From: Streptomyces litmocidini
GTDB lineage: Bacteria; Actinomycetota; Actinomycetes; Streptomycetales; Streptomycetaceae
Direction of reading: 5' to 3'
DNA: 64,000 nt
Assembly: GCF_014649755.1 (NCBI RefSeq)
Contig: NZ_BMTQ01000010.1
Coordinates: 231,045 to 295,044 of the forward strand
Both the position numbers and the translations under genes were made by a program. The notes under the pieces were generated by a model, which was given only the letters and a program-made list of their open reading frames with translations, was not told the DNA's origin and searched no databases. Each line of letters begins with the position of its first letter. Positions within the stretch are counted from its first letter, which is position 1. This document shows positions 48,564 to 59,535 of this stretch, in pieces.

Positions 48564-49154
48564 ATGCTCCGACCCTCTTCGGCCCCTGCGCCGGTCCTCC
48601 GCAGTGTCCTCGCGGCCCTCGGCTCACCGACAGCCGTCCGCGAGCCGCGAACTCCCGCACTGCGGGCCGCACAGGGGCCGCTGAGCCCCGAACACCCCCT
48701 GCCCGTGCACGTCCTCGACGTCGCCGGAGCACCGGGGCTCGCACCCCGCATCCGGCTCACCGGCTGGCGCTTCCTGATCCGGAGCGGGGACCGGGCGATC
48801 GCCGCCGCGGACACCATGCTCACCCCCGACGGCTGGGCCTTCTCCCACTTCTTCGAAGGCCCGTACGTCCCCTCCACGGAGCAGGCCCTGCTCCAGGCCG
48901 AGGCCCTGCCCGGCACGTACGAGCCGAGGCTGCTCTCCGTGCCGGAGCTCTACATGCTGACCCTCTGGCTGCACTCCGCCCCCGAGACGGACGGCGCCGC
49001 CGACACCCCGGCCGCCGCCGACCTGATGGTGCCCCTGGCCCCCGCACCCCCGGGGATCGCGGCCCACCGCCCGTACCAGGTGTCCGATCTCCTGCCCGTG
49101 ATCAGCACGCGCCTCGCGCCGCCGCCCCTCCTGGGTTCGCCGGCGCCCGCCTGA
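48564..49154 (+). CDS. Hypothetical protein
   Basis: A 196-residue soluble protein of unknown family. It contains HPLPVHVLDVAGAPGLAPRI and RLTGWRFLIRSGDRAIAAAD, then TMLTPDGWAFSHFFEGPYVP, which reads like a sensing or structural beta-sheet domain, and an Ala/Pro-rich C-terminus. No signal peptide or membrane segment is seen. ATG 48564 follows GAGAGGCGACCCACC. Its long upstream region holds a TATAAA box. A hairpin follows the gene. I cannot assign a function. Confidence 0.65.
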   Translation: MLRPSSAPAPVLRSVLAALGSPTAVREPRTPALRAAQGPLSPEHPLPVHVLDVAGAPGLAPRIRLTGWRFLIRSGDRAIAAADTMLTPDGWAFSHFFEGPYVPSTEQALLQAEALPGTYEPRLLSVPELYMLTLWLHSAPETDGAADTPAAADLMVPLAPAPPGIAAHRPYQVSDLLPVISTRLAPPPLLGSPAPA

Positions 49155-49488
49155 TCCCCCGCACGCGCGCCCCTCGCCCCGTGACCCGACCGGGTCGCGG
49201 GGCGCACTCCTGTCCGGTCCGTGCGCCCGAACGCGCCGTCCGAACGCCCCTCCCGTACGGACTAGCCCGCTCGGACCATCCCGAACCATCCGAAGAGGCG
49301 GTGCAGTTGACCTGAACCGCCCCTGCGGGTGACGCGTCTTCCCAGGAGAGGACGAGCTGTCGCGAAATACCTGCGGAAGACCGTCCGTGGGGCAAGACTG
49401 GGACCGGAACCGAACCGACCGACGGGGGGCGGCCATGAGCGCGCAGAGCCGCAGGACATCCACCACGACGCAGCGAAAGAACCCACCC
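49155..49488. other. Intergenic region with terminator
   Basis: This 334-base gap between the hypothetical gene at 48564 and the DUF5999 gene holds the hairpin at 49177-49202. The rest is GC-rich without a recognisable gene; a longer upstream reading frame for the DUF5999 protein (from 49387) is possible but lacks family similarity. Confidence 0.5.
49177..49202 (+). terminator. Hairpin terminator
   Basis: CCCCGTGACCCG (49177-49188) pairs with CGGGTCGCGGGG (49191-49202) through 12 pairs including one G-U, 22 bases after the hypothetical protein stop. Confidence 0.6.
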
Positions 49489-49695
49489 ATGTGCCAGCAT
49501 CAGCCTGCCTGTCCCACCGCCGACTCCGCCGACCGGGAGGCGGCCCGACTGATGGCACACCACCCGGAGCAGGGCTGGAGCCTGCTGTGCAACGGCGTCC
49601 TGCTCTTCGAGGACACCGGAGAACTGCTGCCGGACGGGCAGATCATCGCCCCGCACCGGCCGCTGACCGCGGGGCAGGTGACGACCGCCGCCTGA
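49489..49695 (+). CDS. DUF5999-type small protein
   Basis: A 68-residue protein that begins MCQHQPACPTADSADREAAR and continues LMAHHPEQGWSLLCNGVLLF, then ends at a conserved IIAPHRPLT. This is the pattern of a small streptomycete family (DUF5999) of unknown function. The Cys/His cluster at the start (MCQHQPAC) could bind a metal. ATG 49489 is chosen over an upstream ATG (49387) because similarity begins there. It converges with gcvP across a strong hairpin. Confidence 0.75.
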   Translation: MCQHQPACPTADSADREAARLMAHHPEQGWSLLCNGVLLFEDTGELLPDGQIIAPHRPLTAGQVTTAA

Positions 49696-49731
49696 GAAGG
49701 AGGCGGAAGGACGCCGTACGAGGAAGAGAAC

Positions 49732-49775
49732 GCCGAGGGCCGGCCCGGAGGAGATCCTCCGAACCGGCCCTCGGC
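49732..49775. terminator. Bidirectional terminator between the DUF5999 gene and gcvP
   Basis: GCCGAGGGCCGG (49732-49743) pairs with CCGGCCCTCGGC (49764-49775), and the enclosed CGGAGGA/TCCTCCG forms an inner stem. It lies 7 bases from the gcvP stop. Confidence 0.8.
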
Positions 49776-49781
49776 TCGTGC

Positions 49782-52667
<2,886 letters not shown>

Positions 52668-52746
52668 GTACGGAGGCCTCCTGGTCGTCACGACCTGCGA
52701 GGGGCACCACGGCGCGGGTGCCCGGACGGCCTCCCCCTCTGTCATC

Positions 52747-52938
52747 TCAACCTGAGAGTTTCACCGGCACGCCTCGCGGCCCGCCGGCTTTCACCGTCGG
52801 TGAGAGCGGAATGCCGTGGGACATCCGCCCTGCTTTCCAGAGTGACCTCGTCCGCGCGGTACAGGGGCCTGAGAGATTCCGGGGAGGATTTGCTCCTTCG
52901 GCGCCCACCGGAAGGTTTCTCCGGGGGACTCTCCCGCA
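52747..52938 (-). promoter_or_regulatory. Glycine riboswitch (tandem aptamer) in the gcvP leader
   Basis: Read on the minus strand, the leader of gcvP has the conserved glycine-aptamer elements in order: GGGAGAGTCC, GCGCCGAAGGAGCAA, TCTCTCAGGC, CACTCTGGAAAGCAGGG, then a second set with ACGGTGAAAGCCGGCG and GCCGGTGAAACTCTCAGGT. It ends about 80 bases before the gcvP ATG. In known cases binding of glycine activates expression of glycine-cleavage genes. The two element sets suggest a tandem arrangement. Confidence 0.9.
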
Positions 52939-53059
52939 CGGGGTCGACAGCCACAACCAGCCTACCAGCGAGGTTGCGGCTCCCATCGCTCAAGTGGCCG
53001 ACATCCCAGATGTGCACTTTCGTAGGGGTGTAGAGCAGTTGCGACCAGTTGGAGGGACC

Positions 53060-53434
53060 GTGCAGACCGATATCGATCCGCGCAGCCTGATCGGCCGCAA
53101 GGCGTTCGACCGGAACGGGCACAAGATCGGAACCGTGGACGAGGTGTACCTGGACGACGCGACCGGCGTCCCCGAATGGGCCGCGGTCCGCACGGGGCTG
53201 TTCAGCCGGGACGCCTTCGTCCCCCTGGAGCCGAGCGCCCTGCTCGACGACGGCCTCCACGTCCCGTACGAGCGGGCGCTCATCAAGGACGCCCCCGACT
53301 TCGGCGTGGGCCGCCACCTCTCCCCCGAACAGGAACTCCAGCTCTACCGCCACTACAGCCTCGCCCTGCCGCCCCCGCCCTCCGACGTCCCGGACAAGGA
53401 CTTCGGCCGCCTGGCGGGCCAGGACGGCGCCTGA
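53060..53434 (+). CDS. PRC-barrel domain protein
   Basis: A 124-residue protein with one PRC-barrel at residues about 5-85 (RSLIGRKAFDRNGHKIGTVD, then EVYLDDATGVPEWAAVRTGL) and a short Pro/Asp-rich tail. PRC-barrels bind RNA or protein partners (as in RimM or the photosynthetic reaction centre H subunit); in actinobacteria such small proteins may act in stress or membrane-associated functions. GTG 53060 follows GGAGGGACC. It is divergent from the gcvP riboswitch leader and converges with dinB. Confidence 0.8.
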   Translation: MQTDIDPRSLIGRKAFDRNGHKIGTVDEVYLDDATGVPEWAAVRTGLFSRDAFVPLEPSALLDDGLHVPYERALIKDAPDFGVGRHLSPEQELQLYRHYSLALPPPPSDVPDKDFGRLAGQDGA

Positions 53435-53442
53435 CGGCCCCA

Positions 53443-53466
53443 CGAGCCAACGAGCCAACGAGCCAA
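53443..53466. repeat. Three tandem 8-bp repeats
   Basis: CGAGCCAA is repeated three times (53443-53466) between the PRC-barrel gene and dinB. Too short to suggest a function. Confidence 0.6.
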
Positions 53467-53480
53467 CGACCGGGAGGATG

Positions 53481-53507
53481 GACCCGCACCGCCCGCCGGT
53501 GCGGGTC
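53481..53507. terminator. Hairpin overlapping the dinB stop
   Basis: GACCCGCACCG (53481-53491) pairs with CGGTGCGGGTC (53497-53507), forming an 11-bp stem with a 5-base loop between the convergent PRC-barrel and dinB genes and reaching into the dinB stop codon. Confidence 0.7.
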
Positions 53508-54873
53508 AGACCGTCGTGGCCCCCCGCACCAGCGGCAACGGCTCCGAAGGCTCCAGCTCGGGGTCGTCCACGGAGAACGTCCGCACCCGCCCGGGCCCGG
53601 ACCACGGCTCCTCGAACCGCACCGTGACCCGCCCGACCCCGCTCCCCTGGACCCATCCGGCCCCGTGCACCGCGTGCCGCACGTCGTGCCCGGGCGCCCA
53701 GTGCCTCTCCACGGGGCCGTGCTCCCCGGCCTCGGCGACCTCCTCCGCCTCGGCCACGGCCCCCGCCTCCGGCTCCGTCCCGGCGTCCGCCTCCGCGTCG
53801 GCGACCGCCTGGGCGAACAGGTCCTCCTGCGTGTAGTCCGCGAGCCCGCTCACCCCCACCCCGAGGAGCCGCACGCCCCCCGTCGTGTCCACCGCCTCCA
53901 GGAGCCGCCCCGCCGCCTCCCGCACGACGGCCGGGTCGTCCGTCGGCCCCCGCAGCGTCTCGGACCGGGTGAGCGTCGAGAAGTCGTACCGCCGCACCTT
54001 CAGGACGATCGTCCGCCCCGAGTGCCCCGACGCCCTCAGCCGCCCCACGCACCGCTCCGCGAGCCGTTCCACCTCCAGCCGGATCCGCACCCGGTCGTGG
54101 AGGTCCACGTCGAAGGTGTCTTCGACCGACACCGACTTGGCGTCCCGCTCGGCCACCACGCGCCGGTCGTCGTACCCCTGGGCCATCCGGTACAGGGAGG
54201 CCCCGTGCGCCCGCCCCAGGAGCCGTACGAGCTCGTCCTCGCCCGCCTCCACCAGATCGGAGACGCTGGTCATCCCGGCGCGCCGCAGGTGCTCCCCGGT
54301 GGCCGGTCCGACCCCGGGAAGGATCCGCACCGACCGCGGTCCCAGCAGCTCCCGCTCGGTCCCGGGCTCGATGAGGACGAGCCCGTCCGGCTTGGCCTCC
54401 TCGGAGGCGATCTTCGCGATCATCTTGGACCCGGCGAGCCCCACCGACCCGGTCAGCCCCGTCGTCGCGAGGATGTCCACCCGCAGCCGCTCCCCGGCCG
54501 CCCGGGCGCTCGCGCCGTCGGCGGCGACGCCACCGGCCTCGAGGTCGACGAAGGCCTCGTCGAGGCTGAGCGGCTCGACGAGCGGGGAGAGCCGCCGGAG
54601 CAGCTCCATGACCTGCTCGCTGATCGAGCGGTAGAAGGCGAAGCGCGGCACGAGATAGGCCGCGTTCGGCGCGAGCCGCCGCGCCTGGCCCATCGGCATG
54701 GCCGAGTGCACCCCGAAGCGACGCGCCTCGTAGGAGGCGGTGGCGACCACGCCCCGCGGTCCGAGACCACCGACGATCACGGGCTTCCCGCGCAGGCTGG
54801 GCTTCGACGCCTGTTCGGCGGCGGCGAAGAAGGCATCCATGTCGAGGTGCAGGATCGTGGGCGCGGCTCTCAC
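53506..54873 (-). CDS. dinB: DNA polymerase IV (Y-family translesion polymerase)
   Basis: A 455-residue Y-family DNA polymerase for lesion bypass. Catalytic acidic residues are in ILHLDMDAFFAAAEQASKPS (Asp10, Asp12) and PLSLDEAFVDLEAGG. The helix-hairpin-helix thumb RILPGVGPATGEHLRRAG and the little-finger strands (IVLKVRRYDFSTLTRSETLR) follow. A C-terminal tail of about 100 residues rich in Glu/Ala (EAEEVAEAGEHGPVERHW) extends beyond the usual length and lacks a clear beta-clamp peptide. No obvious LexA box was seen upstream. Confidence 0.94.
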   Translation of the reverse strand: MRAAPTILHLDMDAFFAAAEQASKPSLRGKPVIVGGLGPRGVVATASYEARRFGVHSAMPMGQARRLAPNAAYLVPRFAFYRSISEQVMELLRRLSPLVEPLSLDEAFVDLEAGGVAADGASARAAGERLRVDILATTGLTGSVGLAGSKMIAKIASEEAKPDGLVLIEPGTERELLGPRSVRILPGVGPATGEHLRRAGMTSVSDLVEAGEDELVRLLGRAHGASLYRMAQGYDDRRVVAERDAKSVSVEDTFDVDLHDRVRIRLEVERLAERCVGRLRASGHSGRTIVLKVRRYDFSTLTRSETLRGPTDDPAVVREAAGRLLEAVDTTGGVRLLGVGVSGLADYTQEDLFAQAVADAEADAGTEPEAGAVAEAEEVAEAGEHGPVERHWAPGHDVRHAVHGAGWVQGSGVGRVTVRFEEPWSGPGRVRTFSVDDPELEPSEPLPLVRGATTV

Positions 54874-54965
54874 ACGTCCGATGCTGCCTCACACCACTGA
54901 CAACGCCCCCTCGGAACGCCCGGAGGGCCGGAACGAACCCCGCCGAGCGAGGGCCGCCCGGACGA

Positions 54966-55085
54966 CGGAAGCCCTCGGAGCACCCGGACGTCCCGGGAAA
55001 CTCCGGGCCCTTCCGGACCGCGGAAGCCCCCGGAGCGCCCGGACGGCCCGAGAAGGCCCGGGACCGTCCGGCCCCCGGAAGCCCT
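54966..55085. repeat. 55-bp tandem repeats between dinB and merR
   Basis: CGGAAGCCC starts three units at 54966, 55021 and 55076, exactly 55 bases apart; the first two units are alike over most of their length (CGGAGCxCCCGGACGxCCC) and the third is cut off by the MerR gene stop. The gap between dinB and this merR is otherwise a degenerate CCGGA-rich tract. Confidence 0.7.
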
Positions 55086-55702
55086 CAGACCGCCCTGTCG
55101 CGCCGCCGGCGCGCCAGCTCGTCGCCGGGGTTGTGCCCGACCAGCGTCTCGCCGGTGTCGACGCGCTCCCCGTGGAGCTGCGAGAGCGCGGCCTCGACGT
55201 CGCGCCAGACCACCCCGACGGCGATGCCGAAGACGCCCTGCCCGCCCTGGAGGAGGTCGACGACCTCGTCGGGCGAGGAGCACTCGTAGACCGTGGCCCC
55301 GTCGCTCATGAGCGTCATCCGCTCCAGGTCCCGAAAGCCCCGGGCACGCAGGTGCTGCACCGCCGCCCGGATGTTCTGGAGCGCCACCCCGGTGTCGAGG
55401 AAACGCTTGACGATCTTCAGCACGACGACGTCGCGGAAGCTGTACAGCCGCTGGGTCCCCGACCCGTACGCGGGCCGCACGCTCGGCTCCACGAGCCCGG
55501 TGCGCGCCCAGTAGTCCAGTTGGCGGTAGGTGATCCCGGCGGCCGCGCAGGCCGTCGGTCCCCGGTAGCCGATCGCCGCGTCGGCGATGCCGGCACCGGT
55601 GCCCGTCCCGAAGTCGCCCACACTGCCGTGAAGCGGATACGGAGCGCTCTCTCCGGACACCCGTCCGAGGGAGCTCCCTGCCGTACCGTCCGCGCTGCTC
55701 AT
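55085..55702 (-). CDS. MerR-family regulator (second of the DUF151 locus)
   Basis: A 205-residue regulator of the MerR type in the position of mycobacterial Rv1830. ACAAAGITYRQLDYWARTGL starts the winged helix at about residue 52, followed by RLYSFRDVVVLKIVKRFLDT and GVALQNIRAAVQHLRARGFR. The last 90 residues carry YECSSPDEVVDLLQGGQGVF, a conserved C-terminal domain without metal-binding cysteines. It is one of two MerR proteins flanking the bifunctional nuclease. The target is not known; in related actinobacteria the locus is linked to growth and cell division. ATG 55702 follows GGAGGG. Confidence 0.88.
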   Translation of the reverse strand: MSSADGTAGSSLGRVSGESAPYPLHGSVGDFGTGTGAGIADAAIGYRGPTACAAAGITYRQLDYWARTGLVEPSVRPAYGSGTQRLYSFRDVVVLKIVKRFLDTGVALQNIRAAVQHLRARGFRDLERMTLMSDGATVYECSSPDEVVDLLQGGQGVFGIAVGVVWRDVEAALSQLHGERVDTGETLVGHNPGDELARRRRDRAV

Positions 55703-55894
55703 CACGCCGACCCTCCGTCCTTGACCTGCCCACACGAAGGTAGGCAGTCACCAGGGGTGCGTCAACGATCGCCACACTCGGCACGCCGAGTGATAATCAC
55801 CCTGAGAGTGGTTTCGCGTGTCCCTCTCCCGGGAAAGGCTACTCGAATGCTCTGGCGGCACCCCGTGAACGGCCTCCGGCCGCACCACCGCGTC

Positions 55895-56368
55895 TCACTG
55901 GCTGCTGCTTCCGAAATCCTCCGGTGAGATCTGGTCGAGGAACTCGCGGAACTTCTCCACCTCGTCCTCCTGCTCGTCCGGGATCGCGATGCCGGCGTCG
56001 TCCAGCACGCCGTCGCTGCCGAAGATCGGCGTCCCCGTCCGAAGGGCCAGTGCTATCGCGTCCGACGGCCGCGCGCTCACCTCGACGCCGCTGGCGAAGA
56101 CCAGCTCGGCGTAGAAGACGCCGTCGCGCAGATCCGTGATGCGGACCTCGGTGAGCTCCTGTCCCACGGCCTCCAGCACGTCCTTGAACAGGTCGTGCGT
56201 CAGCGGCCGCGGCGGGGCCATCCCCTGCTGGGCGAAGGCGATCGCGGTCGCCTCCCCCGGTCCGATCCAGATGGGGAGGTACCGATCGCCTCCCACTTCA
56301 CGCAGGAGCACGATCGGCTGGTTGGAGGGCATTTCCACCCGGACACCCACAACGTCGAGCTCGTTCAC
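55895..56368 (-). CDS. Bifunctional nuclease family protein (DUF151)
   Basis: A 157-residue DUF151 protein, family of the plant bifunctional nuclease and mycobacterial Rv1829. The signatures are VVGVRVEMPSNQPIVLLREV, LPIWIGPGEATAIAFAQQGM, and ARPSDAIALALRTGTPIFGS. Members have been reported to cleave DNA or RNA, and the fold is widely conserved in actinobacteria. It lies between two MerR genes on the same strand, and the order FtsR-like, DUF151, MerR is conserved in mycobacteria. GTG 56368 is the start. Confidence 0.9.
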   Translation of the reverse strand: MNELDVVGVRVEMPSNQPIVLLREVGGDRYLPIWIGPGEATAIAFAQQGMAPPRPLTHDLFKDVLEAVGQELTEVRITDLRDGVFYAELVFASGVEVSARPSDAIALALRTGTPIFGSDGVLDDAGIAIPDEQEDEVEKFREFLDQISPEDFGSSSQ

Positions 56369-56434
56369 ACAGCAACCCTAGGACGTGCCCGACCGGTTTG
56401 GATAGTCGGGCCCCCCACCGGACGCCCCACCGGG

Positions 56435-57181
56435 TCACTGGAGCCGGATCCCCAGGGCGCTCTGGACGAGGGCCGCGTGCAGCCGCACCGACTGCGCGGC
56501 GAGCTCCTTCGCGGTGGCCTCCGCATGGGCTCTGGTCTGCGGATTGCGGTGCCGGCGCAGCGGCGCGACCACCTGCTCGATCAGCCCGGCCTCCCGGTCG
56601 GCGGCCGCCTTGACGGCCCGCAGGTGCCGGGGTTCCAGACCGAATCTCCCCAGATCCGCGACGAGCCTGGCGACGGTGACGGCCTCGGCGTCGTAGCCGC
56701 CGCCCTCCGCCTCGGCGATCAGGCCGTACGACTCCCACTCGGCGAGCTCGCCCTCGGTCACCTCGGCGGCGGCGATCAGCTCGGCCCGTCCGAGCCGCGC
56801 GACGGCCGGCGCCTCCGCCTCGTCCTGCTCCCAGGTCCCTTCCAGCAGGTCCCGCCGGCGCCCGGGCGCCGGGAGCTTGATCTCCTCGCCCCGGGCGAGG
56901 GCGTCGAGGTGCTCACGGATGACCTTCAGCGGAAGGTAGTGGTCCCGCTGCATCCGCAGGATGCGGGCGAGCCGCTCCACGTCCTCCGGGCTGAACTTCC
57001 GGTATCCGGAGGCCGTCCGCCGGGGCTCGACCAGCCCCTCGGCCTCCAGGAACCGGATCTTGGAGATCGTCACTTCGGGAAATTCGTCGCGCAGCTGGTT
57101 CAGCACCGTGCCGATGCTGACCAGCCGGTCGCCCGCGGTGGCGGTGCCGGATCCGGCACCGCCCGTCGGTGTTCGCAGCAT
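56435..57181 (-). CDS. ftsR: FtsR-type MerR regulator
   Basis: A 248-residue MerR-type regulator in the conserved position next to the FHA gene, as with corynebacterial FtsR (next to odhI) and mycobacterial Rv1828 (next to garA). The winged helix is SIGTVLNQLRDEFPEVTISK, then IRFLEAEGLVEPRRTASGYR and KFSPEDVERLARILRMQRDH. The long C-terminal part contains AVARLGRAELIAAAEVTEGE and lacks metal-binding Cys. FtsR controls ftsZ in Corynebacterium; a role in division here is inferred from synteny. The symbol rests on that homology. Confidence 0.85.
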   Translation of the reverse strand: MLRTPTGGAGSGTATAGDRLVSIGTVLNQLRDEFPEVTISKIRFLEAEGLVEPRRTASGYRKFSPEDVERLARILRMQRDHYLPLKVIREHLDALARGEEIKLPAPGRRRDLLEGTWEQDEAEAPAVARLGRAELIAAAEVTEGELAEWESYGLIAEAEGGGYDAEAVTVARLVADLGRFGLEPRHLRAVKAAADREAGLIEQVVAPLRRHRNPQTRAHAEATAKELAAQSVRLHAALVQSALGIRLQ

Positions 57182-57211
57182 GGACCTTCCCTGAAGGGAT
57201 TCCCCGAGGCG

Positions 57212-58039
57212 TCACACGCCTCGCTGGCTCGAGTAGAAGACCAGCCGGTACTTGCCGATCTGCACCTCGTCGCCGTTGGACAGGACGACCGAGTCGATCG
57301 GCTCACGGTTGACGTACGTGCCGTTGAGGCTGCCGACATCGGCGACGGTGAAGCTGCCGTCCTGCGCCCGCCGGAACTCGACATGCCGCCGGGAGACCGT
57401 GAAGTCGTCCAGGAAGATGTCGCTCTGCGGGTGACGGCCGGCCGTCGTCAGTTCGCCGTCGAGCAGGAACCGGCTGCCCGAGTTCGGACCCCGGCGCACC
57501 ACGAGGAGCGCGGAACCCGAAGGCAGCGCCTCCACGGCCGCCAGCGCCTCGGGAGACAGCGACGGAAGGGCGGTCTGACCGGTGATCTCCGCCTCGTACG
57601 CCTCGATCCCCGAGATGGAGATCGTCGACGTCGTCTCCGACGCGCGCTCGGCGACCCCGCCCCGCAGCGGCGTACCGCAGTGGGAGCAGAAGCGGCTGTC
57701 CGCCGCGTTGCGGTGACCGCACCTCGTACACACCGGCATGGACGCGTCCTCCTGCCGCGGCTGTCCCGCGGAGGTCTGTGTCGCGTACGGGTCGGGCGTA
57801 AACCCTCCACCCGTACTTGAGGTTGATGGTTCTCCGAAACCTATGCGGGCGGCCCCGGCGGGGTCAACAGAAGACGCGCCCTGTGCGCCCGAAATGTCAC
57901 CCCGACCCTCGACCTCGTCACGGAAGAGCGGGCGCTCGCCGCCCTGCTCCTCGCTCTGGGCGTGACGCGGCGCGGCGTGCTTGGCGTTGCCGCCGTCCTC
58001 GCGTGCGCTCTTGCCGAACAACTTCGCAAACAACTTCAC
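57212..58039 (-). CDS. FHA-domain protein, GarA/OdhI-like with zinc ribbon
   Basis: A 275-residue signalling protein. Residues 1-100 are a disordered leader. Cys104, 107, 118 and 121 (CTRCG, then FCSHCG) form a zinc ribbon. ETTST at residues 135-139 matches the threonine phospho-acceptor motif of GarA/OdhI, and residues about 178-268 form the FHA domain (Gly201-Arg202, Ser216-Arg-Arg-His219, Asn239-Gly240). In GarA and OdhI, PknB/PknG phosphorylation of this motif switches binding to 2-oxoglutarate dehydrogenase and glutamate dehydrogenase. The same switch is inferred here. GTG 58039 is the start. Confidence 0.9.
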   Translation of the reverse strand: MKLFAKLFGKSAREDGGNAKHAAPRHAQSEEQGGERPLFRDEVEGRGDISGAQGASSVDPAGAARIGFGEPSTSSTGGGFTPDPYATQTSAGQPRQEDASMPVCTRCGHRNAADSRFCSHCGTPLRGGVAERASETTSTISISGIEAYEAEITGQTALPSLSPEALAAVEALPSGSALLVVRRGPNSGSRFLLDGELTTAGRHPQSDIFLDDFTVSRRHVEFRRAQDGSFTVADVGSLNGTYVNREPIDSVVLSNGDEVQIGKYRLVFYSSQRGV

Positions 58040-58157
58040 GGGCGATTCCCCTTGACCGAAACAGACCCGCCCGTGGGGCAGGACGAACCGAGATCCTTCA
58101 CACCTGCCGACCCGGACACCTTCACAACGTCCGTATCCTCCGGACAGTTTCCACCAC

Positions 58158-58175
58158 GCACCACCCTTGTGGTGC
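58158..58175 (-). terminator. Hairpin between DUF881 and the FHA gene
   Basis: GCACCAC (58158-58164) pairs with GTGGTGC (58169-58175) through a CCTT loop, downstream of the DUF881 gene and upstream of the FHA gene, in a 189-base gap that probably also holds the FHA-gene promoter. Confidence 0.5.
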
Positions 58176-58228
58176 GCCGACCCCCCGCAACGTCATGCCC
58201 TTGTCGCGGGAACCCCCCCGTCCCCCTC

Positions 58229-59206
58229 TCACCGGGAGGACGACTGAGCGTAGTCAGGCCGCTTCGCGGGTCGCAAGGCGTCGACGACGATCTTCGCCGA
58301 CCGCTCCACCGTGGCTGTGGCCTGCTCCTTCTCCAGGGTCTGCACGACACCGCCGGGGATGTTGAGCGCGGGCTCGAGGTCCTCCGGCTTGCCGATGACC
58401 TTGAAGACGTACGGAGCGGCCACCTTCGTTCCATCGATCCGCATGTCGTCACCACTACCGGTGAAGTAGCTGTCCGCGACGACCCGGACGTCGTTCACCT
58501 GGATCGCCTCGGCACCCGCCGCACGCAGCTCCTGGATGGCGTCGAGCAGCATGTCCGACTCGACCGCCCCGGTGGGATCCCCCACCGTGAGGGTGATGCC
58601 CGGCCCCTCGGCGGCGACGTTGCCGGCCAGGATGCCGAGCTGCCGCTCCTTCTCCTGGGTCTGCTTGCGCGCCTCCTCGGCCTGGTCCGAGCTGGACTCC
58701 AGCTCGGAACGCTGCTTCTCCAGGCGGGTCTTCTCGTCCTCCAGGCGCTGCGTGCGGTCGTCGAGCTCGTCGAGGATCCGCACGAGGTCCTCCTGGCGGG
58801 CCCCGCGCAGCGCGCTGTTCTCACTCGTCGAGGAGACCTGGATGGCGAGGCCGAGACCGAGGACGAACAGCAGGAGGGCGACGACGAGTTGGGCCCGGGT
58901 CACCCGCGGCGGCCACAGCGCGGAGGCGAGCCTCCGCCGCCCGCTCGGCTCGGGGGCGGACGGCGCGGCCGGCGGCCCCGCCACGACGGGCACGTCGGGT
59001 GCCACGGGCGCCCGAGGTGCCTCGGGCACCCGCACGTCCTCGCTCCGCCGCTCGGGCTTCCCGGCCCCGGGGGTCTCCGGCTTGCCGACCCCGGGCTCCC
59101 CGGACCGCTCCGGCTTCTCGGAGTTCCCGGGGTTCTGGGGGTTCTCGGAGTTCTGGGGGTTCTCGGGGTTCTCGGGGTTCTGGGGGTTCTCGCTCATCGG
59201 CCTCAC
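58229..59206 (-). CDS. DUF881-family membrane protein (second copy)
   Basis: A 325-residue protein. Residues 1-95 are a Pro/Asn/Glu-rich cytoplasmic tail with repeated NPENPQN units. One membrane helix (LVVALLLFVLGLGLAIQVSS) follows, then a coiled coil (LDDRTQRLEDEKTRLEKQRS) and the extracellular DUF881 domain (ESDMLLDAIQELRAAGAEAI). It is the mycobacterial Rv1823/Rv1825-type protein near the division locus; function is unresolved. The GTG at 59206 overlaps the small basic protein stop by four bases; ATG 59197 with GAGG is an alternative start. Confidence 0.86.
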   Translation of the reverse strand: MRPMSENPQNPENPENPQNSENPQNPGNSEKPERSGEPGVGKPETPGAGKPERRSEDVRVPEAPRAPVAPDVPVVAGPPAAPSAPEPSGRRRLASALWPPRVTRAQLVVALLLFVLGLGLAIQVSSTSENSALRGARQEDLVRILDELDDRTQRLEDEKTRLEKQRSELESSSDQAEEARKQTQEKERQLGILAGNVAAEGPGITLTVGDPTGAVESDMLLDAIQELRAAGAEAIQVNDVRVVADSYFTGSGDDMRIDGTKVAAPYVFKVIGKPEDLEPALNIPGGVVQTLEKEQATATVERSAKIVVDALRPAKRPDYAQSSSR

Positions 59207-59535
59207 GCCCGGAAGACGTGACGCCGGATGGCGGCCGCGTTGGAGAAGATGCGGATGCCGAGCACGACGACCACACCGGTCGACAGCTGCGCGCCCACGC
59301 CCAGCTTGTCGCCGAGGAAGACGATCAGCGCGGCCACGACCACGTTGGAGAGGAACGAGACCACGAAGACCTTGTCGACGAAGATCCCGTCCAGCATGGC
59401 CCGCAGGCCGCCGAAGACCGCGTCGAGGGCGGCGACCACGGCGATCGGAAGATAGGGCTCGACCACCGCCGGAACCTCGGGTCGGACCAACAGTCCGACC
59501 ACGACTCCGACGATCAGGCCCAGTACGGCGATCAC
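59203..59535 (-). CDS. sbp: Small basic protein (Sbp, DUF1290)
   Basis: A 110-residue membrane protein with three helices (VLGLIVGVVVGLLVRPEVPA, then AALDAVFGGLRAMLDGIFVD and KVFVVSFLSNVVVAALIVFL) and a basic end (AAAIRRHVFRA). This family, SbpA/DUF1290, sits between two DUF881 genes in most actinobacteria (mycobacterial Rv1824). It overlaps both neighbours by four bases, so all three are made together. Function unknown. Confidence 0.9.
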   Translation of the reverse strand: MIAVLGLIVGVVVGLLVRPEVPAVVEPYLPIAVVAALDAVFGGLRAMLDGIFVDKVFVVSFLSNVVVAALIVFLGDKLGVGAQLSTGVVVVLGIRIFSNAAAIRRHVFRA

